Made by a program: the position numbers and the translations under genes. This document shows, piece after piece, positions 20,501 to 31,995 of a stretch of DNA of 36,803 bases; the stretch's first letter is position 1, and each line of letters starts with the position of its first letter. Origin of the DNA: Irineochytrium annulatum (Eukaryota > Chytridiomycota > Chytridiomycetes > Chytridiales > Chytridiaceae); NCBI GenBank assembly GCA_027600665.1, contig JADGJL010000151.1, forward strand, positions 1 to 36,803, read 5' to 3'. Below the pieces are notes generated by a model. It made no database searches. It was not told the origin of the DNA and saw only the letters and a list, made by a program, of their open reading frames with translations.

Positions 20501-22582
20501 TCATCTGCAAAATATACGATCCTCCGTCCAGCTGACCCCAACCGGTGATGAGGTATTATACAAAGTAAGATCAAACGCCGCTGGCCGCGTAAACAACCCA
20601 AAAGCATTCATTAACTCGCTTGAGAACCCTCTGCACAGTGTGCGGAAGCCCCGCGCTAATAAATCGAGGCCATCCTCATCCTTATCTCTTTGAATCCCAG
20701 GTGCCGGCCTCGTCTCAGCAATAGCTTCATCCTCGTCTTCGCCCGCTGCCTTATAGTCCTCCTCATCCTCCTGGCGGGACACGACTGTCCAGGCGTCGAC
20801 GCCCCTATCCCTCCTCTCGTCCGCCCTCACGCCAACAATGACCTGCATAACGCGCTCTGACACACCCAATGCCTCCATCACGTCCGCACCACTCCTCATC
20901 AGCACGTCCACAACATCCGCGTGCCCCGCCGAACACGCGGCACGGAGCGCGGCGTTGTGATCGTGCGAGACATCGGCCCCGTGGTCGATCAAGGCCGTCA
21001 CGCACGGCGCGTAGCCGTTGGCAGAAGCCCGTAGGAGCGGCTCGTTCGAGCGCGCCGAGATGTCGGCGCCGCGGGATGCGAGAAGGCGGACGATTGGGGC
21101 GTAGCCACGGGCCGAGGCCACGCGGAGGGCCGCGGAGTCATCGTGCGTCGGATCTACACAGTGGTCTAGCAGCCATTGAACGGCGGGGAGTTGTCCGAAG
21201 GACGCGGCACTTTGGAGGGCTTCCTCGCCCTACATAGACAAAAGTCAGCCCTTCTAAACAGTAGTTCTGGCACCACGACCGTACCCCTTCACTAAGATCC
21301 AGGCCAAGGGAAAGTAGGGACTCCAGGAACACGATGTCAGATCTTGACGCGCCGGCCAAGATCGCCTCTTCCGCAAAATCCTCCAACTCAATCCTTCCGG
21401 CGGCTAAGTGGTGAATCAAGACCGCAAGCAACTCGCGAAAAAGACTGTCAGCATCCTCGCATGCGATGTCAGAGTCGCCTTCTGCAAAATCGTCTGTCAG
21501 CAGCTTCATCTTTCGCTCCAAGGACCGTTCGGCAAAATAGTCCCAGTCGAAATAGAGCATCGATGCGCCGGCGTTTAACAAATAATGCAGCGTCAACGGC
21601 TTTCCGACCCAAAGCATTCCACGGTTGCGAGCCGAATGAGCCAGCTCACGGCGCTCTTTAACGATGCCTCTGTCACACGGTCAATAACTAAATGAAGGCA
21701 ACGAATACCAACTTATAATAGTAGTCCATAAGCAACTCCGCAACATGAACTTGGTCGGTCCGAATGGCCTCGCAAAACGCAAGATGCTCATTCCTCTCGA
21801 GAGCCGGTCGCCTTACCAAAATGGGAAGGAGGCACCGAACGGAGCCCGTATTGATAGCGTAAGCTGCGGCGATGGAAAGCTCACGCCGGTTGTTTGCCAG
21901 GGTCGGACACGTGTCCAGCAGGTGATTGATGGCCTTCAGAAACGGATGAGATGTTAGATGCGCTGCAGATCCCTCCTATTGTACGTATGCTGCTTACAGC
22001 GACGTTCCCGCTCCAGCTGACGAATCGGAGCAGACGCTTAGCTGCCCTGCTCGGTTTCGAAGACGTGGCCATCGACAGCGCCCCGTTGACGAGGGATGAG
22101 CTCATCAGCATCATCTCGTCCAGCGTGTCACCGACGTGTGTGAGGACGCGCAAGGTGACTTCGTGAATCCTTAGCAGCTTGAAGAGGCGCGACCGCATCA
22201 GGCCGGCACGCCGGCTGGCTGCCGTCGCTCCCACTGGCTGTGCCACGGCCTCGCCGCCATCGTCTAGAGCGGCGGTCAGCGTCTCGAGTGAGATCGAGTC
22301 GAAAGGCTCAAAGCACGGCTGCGAGAAGAGTGAGATCCATGTAGGCCCATGCTGCTTCAAGAGCCAGTCGACGCGGATAGTGTCGATGTTGCCGATATGG
22401 TAGGTGGACCTGTCCGACGGGATGAGCAACCAGACCCAAAAACGCTCTCACCTGCAAGTTAGCAGCAGCGGTGCGGGGTCGGCGAGATACACGAATATCT
22501 GCTCCCAAAGCTCCTGGCCCAGATTCATGAAGCGGGCTTCAACCGGGCCTCGCCTATACCTGGCGGCTGGCGAATCCGACAT
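20501..22582 (-). CDS. F-box and ankyrin-repeat protein
   Basis: Five exons, 22582-22452, 22409-21998, 21933-21713, 21669-21285 and 21229-20501, close to 625 residues. The first exon carries an F-box-like helix, MNLGQELWEQIFVYLADP, ending LLLTCR. The middle exons form helical, ankyrin-like repeats (AINHLLDTCPTLANNRRELS, FCEAIRTDQVHVAELLMDYY). The last exon has clear ankyrin repeats: ALQSAASFGQLPAVQWLLDH, ASARGYAPIVRLLASRGADI, ASANGYAPCVTALIDHGADV and ACSAGHADVVDVLMRSGADV. An acidic tail follows. It probably acts as a substrate receptor or scaffold, as F-box/ankyrin proteins do. Introns are short: the first is 42 nt, and the third uses a GTTGGT donor. It is a more canonical relative of the degenerate family at 8629 and 34096, though clearly not part of the inverted duplication. 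Exon choices rest on splice sites and unbroken repeats. Confidence 0.85.
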
Positions 22583-23014
22583 GAATTTGACCCCCCCAGG
22601 CGGGATGATCTGCAACACTGAGACACAGATGCGAATGCGACGAAATCTACCAGATCGAGACCGCAGTGAACTCGTTATATTATTATCTTATGAAGCATTT
22701 TACAACGCGATTGTGGGCCTCAGCACCTTTTTTCACTCAAATTTTTTTTTATTGTATCTTTCAGGATCGAAAGTACATGAAATATAGAAATTGTTGTTAA
22801 ACGACTTATCGCAACGCAGTGCGTGTCGCCCGAGTAAGTGGGAGGAATTAATGGTGTTTACGGCGACGAAACATTGACATCAACACAAAGGACTTGAACC
22901 AGCGATCGAGCTGACGCGATCCGCTAGAAAGCGCGGCCTATCTACCTTCGGTCGAGCGCTGGCCTGCACTGCTGCCCGCCCCGCCGTCCCTGTCCGCAGC
23001 GTCCACGAGAGTAG
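22583..23014. other. Divergent intergenic region, no gene seen
   Basis: About 430 nt lie between the divergent starts of the F-box/ankyrin gene and the exchange-factor gene, so promoters of both must lie here. The left part has AT-rich runs (a poly-T near 22740). A minus-strand GGTTCAAGTCC resembles a tRNA B box, but no cloverleaf forms. Confidence 0.45.
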
Positions 23015-26000
23015 ATGAGCGGCGTCGACGATGAGGACGTTGGCGTCAGGCTGAAGATGCGGCAGCGCTTCAACCAGCAGTCTTTGGAGCCGTCGCAGGC
23101 GGAGCTCGAGCAAAGACGCCGGCTGCAGCGGAGGATCTCATATGAGAGCACGGGGGAGAACGAGGACGGCTTTGGCGGAGAAGACCACCAGGAGGAGGTA
23201 AACGGTGGTGTTGAGAAAGCCGCCCATGAGCCTTCGACAGCGTTGATCACGAACGTGATCATGTACGCCAGGGCGTTGTACGATTTTCCCGCCAAGGTGA
23301 CAACCCTTTGGAAGGGTTTTGCGGGTACCAGAAATCTAACGAGGTAATGTAGGACCCGCAAGAGCTCAACATCGAAGAGCAGGACATCGTCAGCGTGCCG
23401 ATAACGATGCCAGATCAGTTTCCGGCTCAGAACGGCTGGCTATATGGCGAGTGCAATGGGAACTGGGGCTGGTTTCCGGAGGGTTACGTGAGGTTCTTGA
23501 CGGAGGACGAGCTCGTGGCCGAGGAGTTAGTCGCAGACCCTGCCGGCGGGGGTGGTAGTGTCAGCGGCGGTAATGAGGACGACGGCGGCGCGAGTGAGAC
23601 GTTTGAGGAAGGCGAGTCAAATGTCGATAATTGCTCAAGTGAGTGCTTATACCCTAGTTGACCGGTTTTACGACCGTTTCTTTCTTGTTATACGTATGCT
23701 GACCGCGCCAGTTGAGCAATTTCTCGCCGATTCCTCCGCTGGAACCCTTTCTACGGAGCAGCCACCCACTGAGGACGAAGAAAACCTTGCACAGCTGAAG
23801 CGGCGGGTGTCTCAGCGGGATGACAACCATACTTCGGCCCCGGTGAATCATAGTGACAGCGAGTCGAACGCCTCTACGGCCGTAAACCTTCCTCACCATC
23901 GACCGAACTTCCCTGACGCTGCATTCGCGAACAACAGAACAACATCTATCGATATGGAAAGGCCAGTTCCTCCGCCCAGGAAGGCAGGGGGCACACCAGT
24001 ATCCCCTTCAGCCAGCCGGGCGACGACACCCACGTCCACCGCGCCGGCGCCACCTTCCGGCTCGGAGCGCGTCGGCTGGTTTTCGAAATACCGACAGAAG
24101 GGGAAGAAAGCAAAGGACGGCCTGGCGGAGCTTAACACGTCCTCTGCTTCGGCCGTCTCGTCCGAGTCGGCTCAGTCGATAGGGGATGTGGAGGCAGCGC
24201 TACCGGCGCCAAAGAGCAAAGGCGGGAGTGGTGTAGGGACACCAACGCTAAAGGCACGGCCGCTCATAGGGATCAAGAAGCTGGGAGCGGCGGCCGCGGC
24301 GAAAATGGTCTCAATCATTGGCGTGCCCGCGGGACCTCGTCAGACGTGGTCGGACAAAATGGGTGGGGAGGCGGTAGTGGAAGCCTTAAAGATCTCGAAG
24401 CAGGAGCGGAGACGACAGGAGATTATCTATGAGCTAATTTCGACGGAGCAGGACTTCGTCGATGATCTTTATACTGTTATTGAGGTTTGTAGACAATGTG
24501 TGATCTTGTCCAATAAGATCGTTTTAGGTGTACATCAAGCAACTGAAGAAGACGAAACTGCTGCGGCCGAAAGATATGTCGGTCATTTTTTCAAATATCG
24601 AAGCGTTACTGCCAGTGAACGAGGTTTGTACGAAGTTAACCTAGAGCGCAACTGACGCGTCATTTAGGAACTGCTTAAGTCACTGACGGATCGTCAAAAT
24701 CAAAGCGCGAACGGCGTTGTGGAGCAAATCGGTGACATCTTCATCCGCGTGAGCGACTACTTGAAGATGTATACCATGTACTGCAGCAACCACCCTTACG
24801 CGATGATGAAGCTCCAGTCCGTCCGCCAGACGAAGGCCGTTGCTAAATTCCTCGATCATTGTGCCGCAGCCCCTGAGAGCCGAAATCTCGGCCTACTCCA
24901 TTTCCTCTTAAAACCCGTTCAGCGGATATGCAAATATCCGCTCCTCCTCCGCGAGATCCTGAAAGCTACCGATAACGATCACCCTGACGCCGAGAACCTT
25001 CGCGGGGCGCTCTCGAAGATCGAGACGGTCGTCACGATCGTCAACGAAGGCGCTCGACAGGCCGAAGCCGTACATCGGATGGTGGAGCTCCAGGCGCGCC
25101 TGACATTGCAGCGCGTGCAGCTCGTCACGCCGTCGAGGACACTTCACCGGTCGGGGACTGTAGATTGGATCGCGCCTGCGGGGGAGAAGAAGCGGCGGGA
25201 GCTTTACCTGTTCAACGACGTCGTCCTCCTGACGAAGCTGACGGAGGACGACAACGGGGCGCACCAGGTTCCCTTGGACACATACGTGTCGGCCGCAAAG
25301 CTGAAGCTCGTGGCCATGGTGCCGATCGACATGTTCCTGGCGAACTCGCCTCCGCAAGGGCCTCTCCCACCTCAAGCGGACCCAGAAAGGCTGATGGAAA
25401 TTGTGTACGTCAATACGTCTCGGTTTACACTTGAGTGCCCGTCGCGGGAAGGGAGGGAGGCGTGGATGGCGTCCTTCGGGGAGGTGATCGAGGCATGGAT
25501 GGCGGTTAAAGGACGCGGGGCCGGTGTGGAAGGTGCGGAGGGTGCGTTGAGAAACCGTATTGTAGAGGGAAGAGTCTCGGTCTCGCAGAGGGATTTACAA
25601 AGGGAGGAGGCAGAGCGGTCACAAGCATCGGCGGAGAACTTGGTTGGCGCCAGGGAAGAGACGGAGCGGCCGGCGGACGCTAACGGAACTGCTTGTGCGG
25701 AGGGCCAGAACCTCAGGGCAAGCGCGGGGAAGGAACGGCGAGAAGAAGATGAGCGGGAGGCCTTGCCTGCACGGCCGACAAAAGCGGAAAATATTATCAC
25801 AGCCAGTCCATCCGCGTCTCCACCTCAGACCGAGTCTCCGCCACCCTCGTCCCCGCCACTCTCTACGCACCCTCTTCCCTCGCTCGCTCGCCGTGAAGCC
25901 ACCAAGTCCCCCGGCCGTGGCTCAACTGTCCGCAGCATGTCTCTCATCACCCCTGCAAGCGTTTCGGGCAGCACCCACTCCATCCTCGGTTCGGCCGCCT

Positions 26001-27215
26001 CTATGAACCTCTCCGCCGCCGTTTTAGCAAGCAGCCAATCCAGCATCTCGTCACGGATTGCGTCCAATCGCTTCATCGTCCAAGACCAAGTCTCACACAC
26101 AAACTCTAGCGCGTCCGTCCACAGCCTCTCCGCCGGGGATACCGCCACCCACCAGCGCTCCGCGACGGCGCAGTCCGCTCCCTCGCGAAATCAGCTTCGC
26201 TCCTACCACCCCGTACGGCTTACTGCGCCTTTGGGCTCCAACCCGGCTCTTTCCTACTCCCTCCCATCCCTTGCGCAGCAAAATCAACAACATATTCCCG
26301 TCAACAGGGACCCCGCCGCGGGGCCGAGCTCCGGCTCGGTCGATATCGACGCCGGCTCGGTGCATAGCATAAGCGTGCGTGAGCGCGTCCTGAAGCTGTC
26401 CGGCTCCGGCCTACTTCACTCGGCTGCGCGGGGGGGCGTCGGTGGTTCGGTTAGCAGCGTGGCATCCGCTTCACGGGCGGGATCGGACCCGCGGCTCCGG
26501 CGATCGATCGACACGCTTGTCATGCTCACGAACTCGGAGGAGAACTCGCTAGCGGGCTCGCAGTCGCTTACGGCGTCGATCGGGAAGCTGACCGAGGATC
26601 TGGGGTCGTTGATGATTAAGAGGCCGGCGTTCAATAAGCCTGTCAGGAAGGTCGTCATGATGGATGTGGAGCGGAGGGCTGTTGGAGGCGCGGTCGCCTC
26701 CCAGCAGGGGACGATGAAGGACGTTTTCGTGTATAGCATGGCCGTGCAATTTGTCCAGCCGTCCTCGGAAGCGAGGGGATACTGCATGATCAAGCATACG
26801 TTCGAGGATTTCTTCGACTTGCACATGCAGCTGCTGGCAGTAAGTTTAACAATTGTTGGTTTGCCTGAAGTTGTTTCTTCTTCGCAGCATTTCCCAGTGG
26901 AGGCGGGTATGCCGGTGCAAGAGACCAACGCTCCCGAAGACTCTTACCGCATTATACCGGAGCTTCCGGGACAGATGATGTTCGTCAGCGAGGCCGTTGC
27001 GAAGTCGCGAATGACGCAGCTGCAGGAGTATGTGCAGGTAAGATGTTATGCCGCTTTTTGATATCTCCAGTTTGTCTGACTATGCAAATCAGACTGTTAT
27101 TTCTTTACCCGCAAAGATATCGAGGTCTCCAATCACGCTTAGCTTCTTTAGAGTAGACGGTAGACACGCCATCCACGCGTTCCGCTCCGAGAGCAATCTC
27201 GATCTCGTTTCATAG
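23015..27215 (+). CDS. Rho-family guanine nucleotide exchange factor, SH3-DH-PH-PX
   Basis: It should activate a Rho/Cdc42/Rac GTPase by GDP release at membranes. Seven exons, 23015-23296, 23353-23638, 23712-24484, 24528-24623, 24668-26839, 26888-27037 and 27093-27215, give 1293 residues. The order is: an SH3 domain at about 85-150 (ARALYDF, split by intron 1, then LNIEEQDIVSV and GNWGWFPEGYVRFL); a disordered Ser/Pro linker; a DH domain from about 424 (IYELISTEQDFVDDLYTVIE, HFLLKPVQRICKYPLLLREI); a PH domain at about 635-760 (KRRELYLFNDVVLL, FTLECPSREGREAWMASFGE); a long Ser-rich linker; and a PX domain at the end (DVFVYSMAVQFVQ, YRIIPELPGQMMFV, LQEYVQ|TVISLPAKISRS). The DH catalytic helix looks intact. 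Introns of 43, 44 and 48 nt occur, and the 48-nt one is stop-free and in frame. The modules recall Cdc24 plus Bem1 in one chain. The target GTPase is unknown. Confidence 0.9.
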
Positions 27216-27444
27216 CACCCACACTACTCATCATCACTTATCATGCTTAATGTTGTGGCCAAAAATATGCGCAACCAGCTGTTTCCTAGAAACTATTAAT
27301 AAAAGTTTAGATGAGGAAACGTTTGGCCATGGCCTTGCGATAGAAGTCGTCGAGAAATACGGTCAGGGTGAAAAGACGGAGCGCGAAAGTCAAAGTTACT
27401 ATTGAAAAAATAAAGAAGAAAAAAAGCTGCTTAAACGGGCAAGG

Positions 27445-30106
27445 ATGTCGCTGAACGCCAACCTGACCGCCAATGCGAAGCGGAAGAAGAAGGGCCAGGG
27501 CCGCCTCCCCTTTGCGGCCGCCTCCCAGCAGTCCAACCCTGCGCCCGCCTTTCTCCTCTCCAAGTTCGACACCCCGAACGCCAGCTCGGCAAACACCTCC
27601 ACGATAGAATACCTCGCGTCCGTATCGCAGGCACTTGACGCCCACCGCGTCACCGTATGGGACACGCGGACCTCAGCGCACCTGGTCGGATGGTCGAGCC
27701 CGTCGAAGAACGTCAAGTTTACCAGCCTCGCGTGGGGGAGGGCAGTGAACGTGACGCAGCAAGCCGTTAACGGCGACGACGCGATGGAGGAGGATGAGGG
27801 CGAGGCCGGGGGCGCGCCAGGGGATGCCAAGAAGAAGAAAAAGAAGCGGAGAAGGAAGTCAGGCGCGCCGGATGGGGAGAAGGATGATCCGACCGCCGCG
27901 ACGGGTGGTGCGGTCAACGGCAGCACGGGCCACGTGAGCCGGATTCTGGCCGTTGGGACGTCGACGGGCGACGTGAACGTGTACTCGCTCGCGACGGGCC
28001 AGCTGGTGAAGACGCTCGTGTCGAACGTCCCCTCGCCCGTGACGGATATGGCGTTCGGTGGCGCGCCGTTTGGGAAGAAGCCGAAGGCGGGGAAGGCTTC
28101 CACGCCGATCCTGTACACGGTTTCGGCGTCCGGAGACGTTATGAAGTGGGATTGGGAGAATGGCTCGCTGCTGGGGAAGTTCAAGGTAAAGGACAGCGGA
28201 ATGTTGTTGGTCCGGAACGGTGTTAACGAGAAATTCTTAGGAACCATCGTCGCTGTCGCGGATAGCGGTACATCCGAAGACGGGACGCGTCCTGGTCGCG
28301 GGGCTCGGATTGAAACTGTATGATCCGGATAAAGCCTTCACCTCCACCGGCAACGCGGCGGGCTCTTTACCGGCGGGTGTTGTGAGAGAGTTTACGGGAC
28401 ATGCGACTCAAATTTCGGAGTGCTGGTTCCTTGACAATGTGCAAGAGGGGAGCTGGAAGGTGTATTGCGTCTCGGCGGCAAAGGAGGACCGCTTTTTGTC
28501 TGTGTGGGATTGCACAGAGGAGGAGGGCGATGTAAGCGCATCAGGGAACGTGTCGGGTAAGCCTTACTTGCGAATTTTCTCAGTCAATCTTATAGTCCTT
28601 TGTGCTGACTGCTGGCTGCTTAGCTTTAACGCTGGATAATCCACCACTCCATCTCAGCGTATCCGACTCAAATCACGTCTTGGCGCTGGACGAGCTCGGA
28701 ATCGTCGACTTGTGGGGTTCTGCCTTCAAGTCAAATTCGTCCAATAACAAGCCCACGAAGAAGTCTGGACGCCCCGCCATCACCACCCTCCCTTTCCAGT
28801 CCTCCATCGAGGTCGTCTCCTCCGCCTCCGAGAAGGAGCGGAATGCCGTCCCCATCCTCGCCGCGACTTTCGAGACCGCGTCCGGCACCTCCACTCCCAA
28901 GACCCTGATCGCGTACGGCCACCCAGTAAAGCCGACATTTGAGCGCGTACCCTTCCTCCACATCGAGACCCACGAACTCCTATCCCCCGTTCAATTGACC
29001 CGCAACCACACCGACGGCGGCCTCCTCATGCAAGATCCAAAAGTAGCCAAGGCGAAGCAGCTTGCCGCGTCAACACAGCCGTATCGACAGGCTCATGACG
29101 TGGCCGTCGTTGGCGACCGCGACATGCCTGACATGCTGGAGGGTGTTGTGGACGACGAGGCGCCCGCAGAGCTGGACGAGGATGGGCCGGAGGCTGCGGG
29201 CGCGTCGACGTCTTCGGCCGCGGGTTTGGAGCCGACGCTGGAGGAGCGGCTGAAAGAGATGGCGCTCGACCCGTCGACGGCGCCGACGCCGCCGCGGTCG
29301 TCAGGGAGGAACGGGCCGCGGAAGGGACCCCCCAGGAACCCGACGGCTGCGTCGCTGCACTCGATGCTGAGCCAGGCCGTGCACTCGTCCGACCGGCAGC
29401 TGCTGGAGACGACGCTTATGGTGTCGGATCCAAAAATTATTTTGGCGACAGTGCGGAGGTTGCCGGCGAGGCTCGTCGTCCCGCTGCTGGACATGCTGGT
29501 CGGCCGGCTGGCGGCGAGGCCGTCGAGGGCTGGTGCACTTATCGAGTGGGTCCGGGCCGTTGTCGTGGCGCATGCCGCCTTCTTGATGACGGTTAGTTTT
29601 TTTAATCACGGCCTTTTTTTTTTTTTCCAGTTGTTTCAATTTGCTGAACTCCTCTTCTTAAATCTTAGGACCAAACATTGGTGCGTCACCTTGGAGCCCT
29701 GCACCAGACGCTCGACGCGCGCGTGTCGACCTTCCAGCGCCTGCTGAAGCTTTCTGGCCGGCTCGACCTCGTGATGTCGCAGATCGCGCTCCGGTCGTCG
29801 CAGGAGGTCGGCGCCGACAGCGCCGCGGCGCGGGACACCGGCGGGGAGGAGGAGGCCGAGGCCGTATACGACGAGGAGCGGGAGTTGGACGAGAACGAGG
29901 AGGACGGTGCAGAGTTTGACGACGACGACGAGGTCGACGGGCGAAGCGCTGGGTGGGATGAGGAGGAGGAGGAGGATGACGAGGATGATATTCGGAGCGA
30001 TAGCGAGGAGGAGGAGGATGATGATGAGGATGACGAGGATGAGGACGACGGGGATGAGGACGAGGACGGGGCGGATTTGATGGAGGAGGACGAGGGTGAC
30101 GAGTGA
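27445..30106 (+). CDS. UTP5: U3 snoRNP small-subunit processome protein Utp5 (WDR43-like)
   Basis: This is a nucleolar component of the t-UTP/UTP-A complex needed for early 18S pre-rRNA processing and transcription of rDNA. Four exons, 27445-28185, 28241-28556, 28624-29591 and 29669-30106, give 820 residues. The N-terminal half is a WD40 propeller: ALDAHRVTVWDTRTSAHLVG, RILAVGTSTGDVNVYSLATG, TVSASGDVMKWDWENGSLL, the post-splice SRIAVHPKTGRVLVAGLGL and KLYD, and REFTGHATQISECWF. A Lys/Arg-rich insertion (KKKKKKRRRK) interrupts it. The Utp12 domain follows at about 598-725 (MLSQAVHSSDRQLLETTLMV, RRLPARLVVPLLDMLVGRL, VRHLGALHQTLDARVSTFQR). The C-terminus is a long Asp/Glu tail encoded from about 29840 on, common in nucleolar proteins. 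The first intron was fixed by frame and by the WD motif; the alternative acceptor at the downstream GATAG breaks it. Confidence 0.9.
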
Positions 30107-30562
30107 AAGAGATCGTGTTGGTCGTTAGCGCCATGCTTCAAGTTTCTATCTCCTTTTGCTGTCGCAGTCTGCGAAATTGTTTGTTTCTCGTTGTTTGGCT
30201 TAGTTTGCGGGTAGTTATTTACTTGAGTCGTGGAAGTACATTTGTCCTCCGCTTGGCTTTTATTTTTTAAACCGCCTGGTTGCGCCTATGGGCCCCAATA
30301 TTAATTGTGATATTACATGATGATCGTAAGTGATTGTGGGAGAGAGGAACTCTGTACGGCAAAACGAAAAGAAAAACGACGAAGCAAAGGAAAGTGATCG
30401 ACAATAAGACAATACGTAGATTGGAGGTTTCTGGCTTGTCTGTCAATCTGTGGAACTGGCAGTGTCACCAACCAAACTTCACCGAACCCGTCTTCGTTTC
30501 TTCACTTTGCTCCCTGATCGAAGCTCGTCCCCCGCCCCTGCCCCTGAGCGACGAGACCAGCA
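30107..30562. other. Intergenic region, no gene seen
   Basis: About 455 nt lie between two plus-strand genes. The first half is T-rich, consistent with the UTP5 3' untranslated region. The second half should hold the promoter and leader of the membrane-protein gene. A small upstream exon with a signal peptide could lie here, but I could not identify one. Confidence 0.4.
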
Positions 30563-31995
30563 ATGACAGTCACCACCATCGCCGACAACATCACGACCAC
30601 AGGGTCGCTCCAAGAGGCGTCCGCGGCCGATAACACATTGGTCGCTGCTGTCGACTTGCCGACGACCGCTGTGACAAAGGGAGCCACTGCCTATTTCCAG
30701 GTTTGTACCGGGGACTGTTAGGACACCTCCATGAGTTAACGCAGCTTTGAAGTTCGTCCTATACGACCTTTTAGACTTGAAAAGCAGAAGTATCGTGTGT
30801 CCGTGGTCAGGCCTTACTACCACCGTCTCCTGCCCCGCCCCTAAGGTAGAGGGCCCAAACTGTTTGACCCAGCAATGCACCTTTCCTGTCCCGGCGGCCG
30901 GGACGTTTCCCCTGTCGACATACGAGATCGACATCTGGATTTGCCTCAGCACCGTTGGGGCGAGCGAGTGCAAGGCGGTGGAGGACACCTTCTCATTTTC
31001 TCAGTCCTCAACGTTTAAGTATGTTGATGATATTGAGCTGATGGTCAAGATCTAACGTTGTTGTCTTTGGCTCTAGCTTCACCATCGGCAGTCATGGCGA
31101 TTGGACTGGCACGTGGGGCACAACCGGACCGGCGGCGACCGCTGTGTTAACGTCTGCCCCCAACACCCCTATCGGTGCCGGCGTGACGCACACCGGCGCC
31201 TCCGCGCTTAACTCGGCTTCTGCCACCCCGACTGGAGGCGCCTCCTCCAACAACTCGTCCTCCTCGTCGTCCTCGTCCTCGTCCTCCTCAACTATGATCA
31301 TCGCCATTGCCGTCGTTGCTGGCGTCATCGTCCTTGCCGCCATCGGCGCCGCCGTCTACTTTGCTCGCTCCCGCGCCTCTAAAAAGGCCGCCGCCGCCGC
31401 CGCGTATCACCAGCCCGCCTTCTCGCAGCCCTTTACGCCTCAGCAGCCGCCTTCCGCCGCCGCTTCCGTCGCGGCCGCCGGCCCGGTCTCTTCCCCCCCG
31501 GGCGCATTCTACCAAGCCCCGGCCCAGTCCTCGATGCAATCCTTCTCGCCGCCGTCGTCCACGTACAGCCAGTCCTACGGCCAGCAGCAGCAGCAGTACG
31601 GCCAGCCGCAGCAGCAGCAGCAGGCCTACGGCTCCCCCCAGCAGCAGCAGGCGTACCTCCCGACCATGCAGCAGCCCAACTTCTCGCCGCACCAGCAGTA
31701 CCTCGGCGGCGGCGCGAGCAGCGAATACTCGTACCCGAGCTCACAGGGCGGGATGTCCGACGTGAAGCAGGCCGCCCCCGCGGGCCCGTACGTGCAGCTG
31801 CCCCAGGCCCAGTCGAGCATGATGTCGACGGGTTCGTCGTCGGTGCCGATGCAGGGGTCCGCCGGAGGTGGATCGATGGGCATGACGGATGCGGTGGCGC
31901 CCGGGAGCGAGGGGCAGTCCTCGGAGAAACAGGGGTGGAACCCGCAGCAGCCGGAGGGAACAGGTCTGCCGCCTTACCAGCCTGGGTTCCAGTGA
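30563..31995 (+). CDS. Single-pass membrane protein with Ser-rich stalk and Gln/Pro-rich tail
   Basis: Three exons, 30563-30700, 30753-31018 and 31077-31995, close to 440 residues. Residues about 1-160 form a beta-rich, Cys-containing ectodomain-like part (VCPWSGLTTTVSCPAP, NCLTQQCTFPVPAAGTFPLS, YEIDIWICLS, FTIGSHGDWTGTWGTTG). A Thr/Ser stalk with a run of 12 Ser comes next. One strong membrane helix follows (MIIAIAVVAGVIVLAAIGAA), ending in basic residues (RSRASKK). The tail is rich in Gln, Pro, Ser and Tyr with SYGQQQQQYGQPQ-type repeats. This layout resembles fungal cell-wall sensors (Wsc/Mid2 type) or other plasma-membrane proteins, but I see no WSC cysteine pattern. Oddly, the start at 30563 gives no signal peptide, so an unrecognised upstream exon is possible, or the helix may act as an internal signal-anchor. 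The second exon acceptor (GAAG|TTC) is the least certain. Confidence 0.7.

Noticed and set aside
22880..22965. Possible minus-strand tRNA (GGTTCAAGTCC resembles a B box)
   Set aside because: The T stem would need GCTGG paired with CCTTT, which fails, and no anticodon or acceptor stem of normal length forms.
29840..30106. Antisense Ser- or Pro-rich frames opposite the UTP5 acidic tail
   Set aside because: They are direct complements of GAG/GAC repeats encoding the Asp/Glu tail and carry no independent evidence.
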